Shown piece by piece: positions 5,153-5,639 of a stretch of 5,639 nucleotides of DNA. The notes under the pieces are model-generated. The model made no database searches and was not told the origin of the DNA. It saw only the letters and a list, made by a program, of their open reading frames with translations. The first letter of the stretch is position 1. Every line of letters starts with the position of its first letter. Source of the stretch: Chloroflexota bacterium (lineage in GTDB: Bacteria > Chloroflexota > Anaerolineae > UBA7937); assembly GCA_003453555.1 (NCBI GenBank), contig DMLA01000079.1, forward strand, positions 1 through 5,639, given 5' to 3'. Both the position numbers and the translations under genes were made by a program.

Positions 5153-5181
5153 CAAAACTCTAAAAGGAGAACCGTGACCGA
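5153..5181 (+). repeat. 29-bp direct repeat, copy 2 (cutA RBS and start)
   Basis: This is the second copy of the unit at 5045-5073. It supplies the AAAAGGAG Shine-Dalgarno and the GTG start of cutA. The two differences are T to G at 5169 and A to G in the start codon. Duplication of a gene's 5' end, or insertion of the hairpin block into a duplicated start region, would explain the arrangement. Confidence 0.85.
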
Positions 5182-5494
5182 CTATATACAGGTTATCACC
5201 ACCACAAACACAGAGGAAGAGGCCAGGAAGATACAGCGCGTCCTCGTCGAAGAGCGCGCTGCGGCCTGCGTTCAGGTCATAGGGCCTATCTCCAGCCTCT
5301 ATTGGTGGGAGGGCAAAATCGAAGAGGCGAAGGAATGGATATGCCTGGCCAAGGCCAAAGCCAGAGACTACCCAGGCATCGAATCTCTAATCAAGGAGAA
5401 CCATTCCTATGGCGTGCCCGAGATTCTGGCCGTACCCATCGCCGCGGGAAATAAAGATTACCTCGCTTGGATCAGCGAGGTAACCAGCCCTTAG
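5174..5494 (+). CDS. cutA: CutA, divalent-cation tolerance protein homolog
   Basis: This 106-residue protein matches the CutA1 family in full length. Hallmarks are ITTTNTEEEARKIQRVLVEERAAACVQ (residues 8-34), the IGPISSLYWWEGKIEE segment (36-51), and KENHSYGVPEILAVPI (74-89) followed by YLAWI near the C-terminus. Family members are cytosolic trimers with a ferredoxin-like fold resembling PII signalling proteins. They were named for copper tolerance in Escherichia coli, but their biochemical role is unsettled. The family usually has SYEVPE; here the Glu is Gly80, a minor change. The GTG start is fixed by AAAAGGAG at 5162-5169. The upstream 173 bases carry repeats and hairpins that may control it. 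A hairpin at 5505-5533 follows its TAG stop. It faces moaE on the other strand, so any link to molybdenum cofactor synthesis is positional only. Confidence 0.95.
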   Translation: MTDYIQVITTTNTEEEARKIQRVLVEERAAACVQVIGPISSLYWWEGKIEEAKEWICLAKAKARDYPGIESLIKENHSYGVPEILAVPIAAGNKDYLAWISEVTSP

Positions 5495-5504
5495 TCCAAA
5501 AGAA

Positions 5505-5533
5505 AGTAGGGCAGGTCTCTTGCCCGCCCTACT
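5505..5533 (-). terminator. Intrinsic terminator of the minus-strand moaE
   Basis: An 8-bp stem (5505-5512 with 5526-5533, AGTAGGGC with GCCCTACT) is extended by two G-C pairs past one mismatch, around a six- to seven-base loop. Read on the minus strand, the stem is followed by TTCTTTTGG, a usable U-rich tract, so it suits moaE. On the plus strand the following CCTCTATCC is poorer, so termination of cutA would be weaker. The moaE stop codon (5529-5531) lies inside the stem. Confidence 0.75.
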
Positions 5534-5639
5534 CCTCTATCCACTCCTCGCCTCCCTCATAAAACTCCTTCTTCCAGATGGGGACTATCTCCTTGAGCCT
5601 ATCGATGGCGTATCTTGCCGCCTCGAACGCTTCCCTTCG
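5529..5639 (-). CDS. moaE: Molybdopterin synthase catalytic subunit MoaE, C-terminal part
   Basis: The minus-strand frame entering at the window edge encodes 36 residues before TAG and matches the MoaE C-terminus: [24 protein letters not shown], then GGEEWIEE. MoaE with MoaD inserts the dithiolene sulfurs into precursor Z (cPMP) to make molybdopterin. The two Lys residues seven apart (RLK and the first K of IWKKE) correspond by spacing to the catalytic Lys119 and Lys126 of Escherichia coli MoaE. The protein ends soon after the conserved GEEWIE, shorter than the E. coli tail. The gene is incomplete because its 5' part lies beyond the window. It converges on cutA and has its own terminator. Confidence 0.88.
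   Translation of the reverse strand, partial: RREAFEAARYAIDRLKEIVPIWKKEFYEGGEEWIEE

Overview
The window is 5.6 kb of gene-dense DNA, roughly 55-58% GC by eye, probably from an anaerobic bacterium. Strong Shine-Dalgarno sites, TTG and GTG starts, short gaps and overlapping starts all fit a bacterium. The apparent SECIS element lies inside the coding region just after the UGA, which is the bacterial arrangement; archaeal SECIS elements sit in untranslated regions. A two-domain protein disulfide oxidoreductase and frequent ATA, AGG and AGA codons would suit a thermophile, but the phylum cannot be fixed from this sequence.

Layout, left to right. (1) 2-849: the 3' end of an unidentified gene, coupled by an ATGA overlap to a 240-residue protein with a membrane helix at each end and a polar helical middle. 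(2) 862-1542: a protein disulfide oxidoreductase with two thioredoxin-fold units. Its second active site reads UGA-Pro-Tyr-Cys, with TGA where Cys is expected. The frame stays open and family-like after the TGA, and a hairpin with a GGUC loop follows at the right distance, so I annotate one selenoprotein rather than two short ORFs. (3) 1585-2157: a small class I SAM-dependent methyltransferase. Its Shine-Dalgarno lies in the 3' arm of a hairpin. (4) 2177-5000: two tandem corrinoid proteins of the MtmC/MtbC/MttC type, followed by an overlapping MtmB-family (monomethylamine methyltransferase) gene. (5) 5001-5173: an unusual leader with a 29-bp direct repeat of a ribosome-binding and start region, a 23-codon ORF and two perfect hairpins with complementary loops. 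(6) 5174-5494: cutA. (7) 5529-5639: the 3' end of moaE on the minus strand, converging on cutA, with a terminator between them.

The most interesting unit is 2177-5000. The MtmB homolog has no in-frame amber codon: by my remembered alignment to Methanosarcina MtmB, the pyrrolysine position is Val201. Four residues that surround pyrrolysine there (Glu229, Glu259, Gln333, Tyr335) appear as Leu, Leu, Asn and Phe. It is therefore probably a corrinoid methyltransferase for another substrate, delivering methyl groups to one or both adjacent corrinoid proteins. No RamA-type activase, corrinoid:tetrahydrofolate or corrinoid:CoM methyltransferase, transporter or Sec-insertion gene is in the window.
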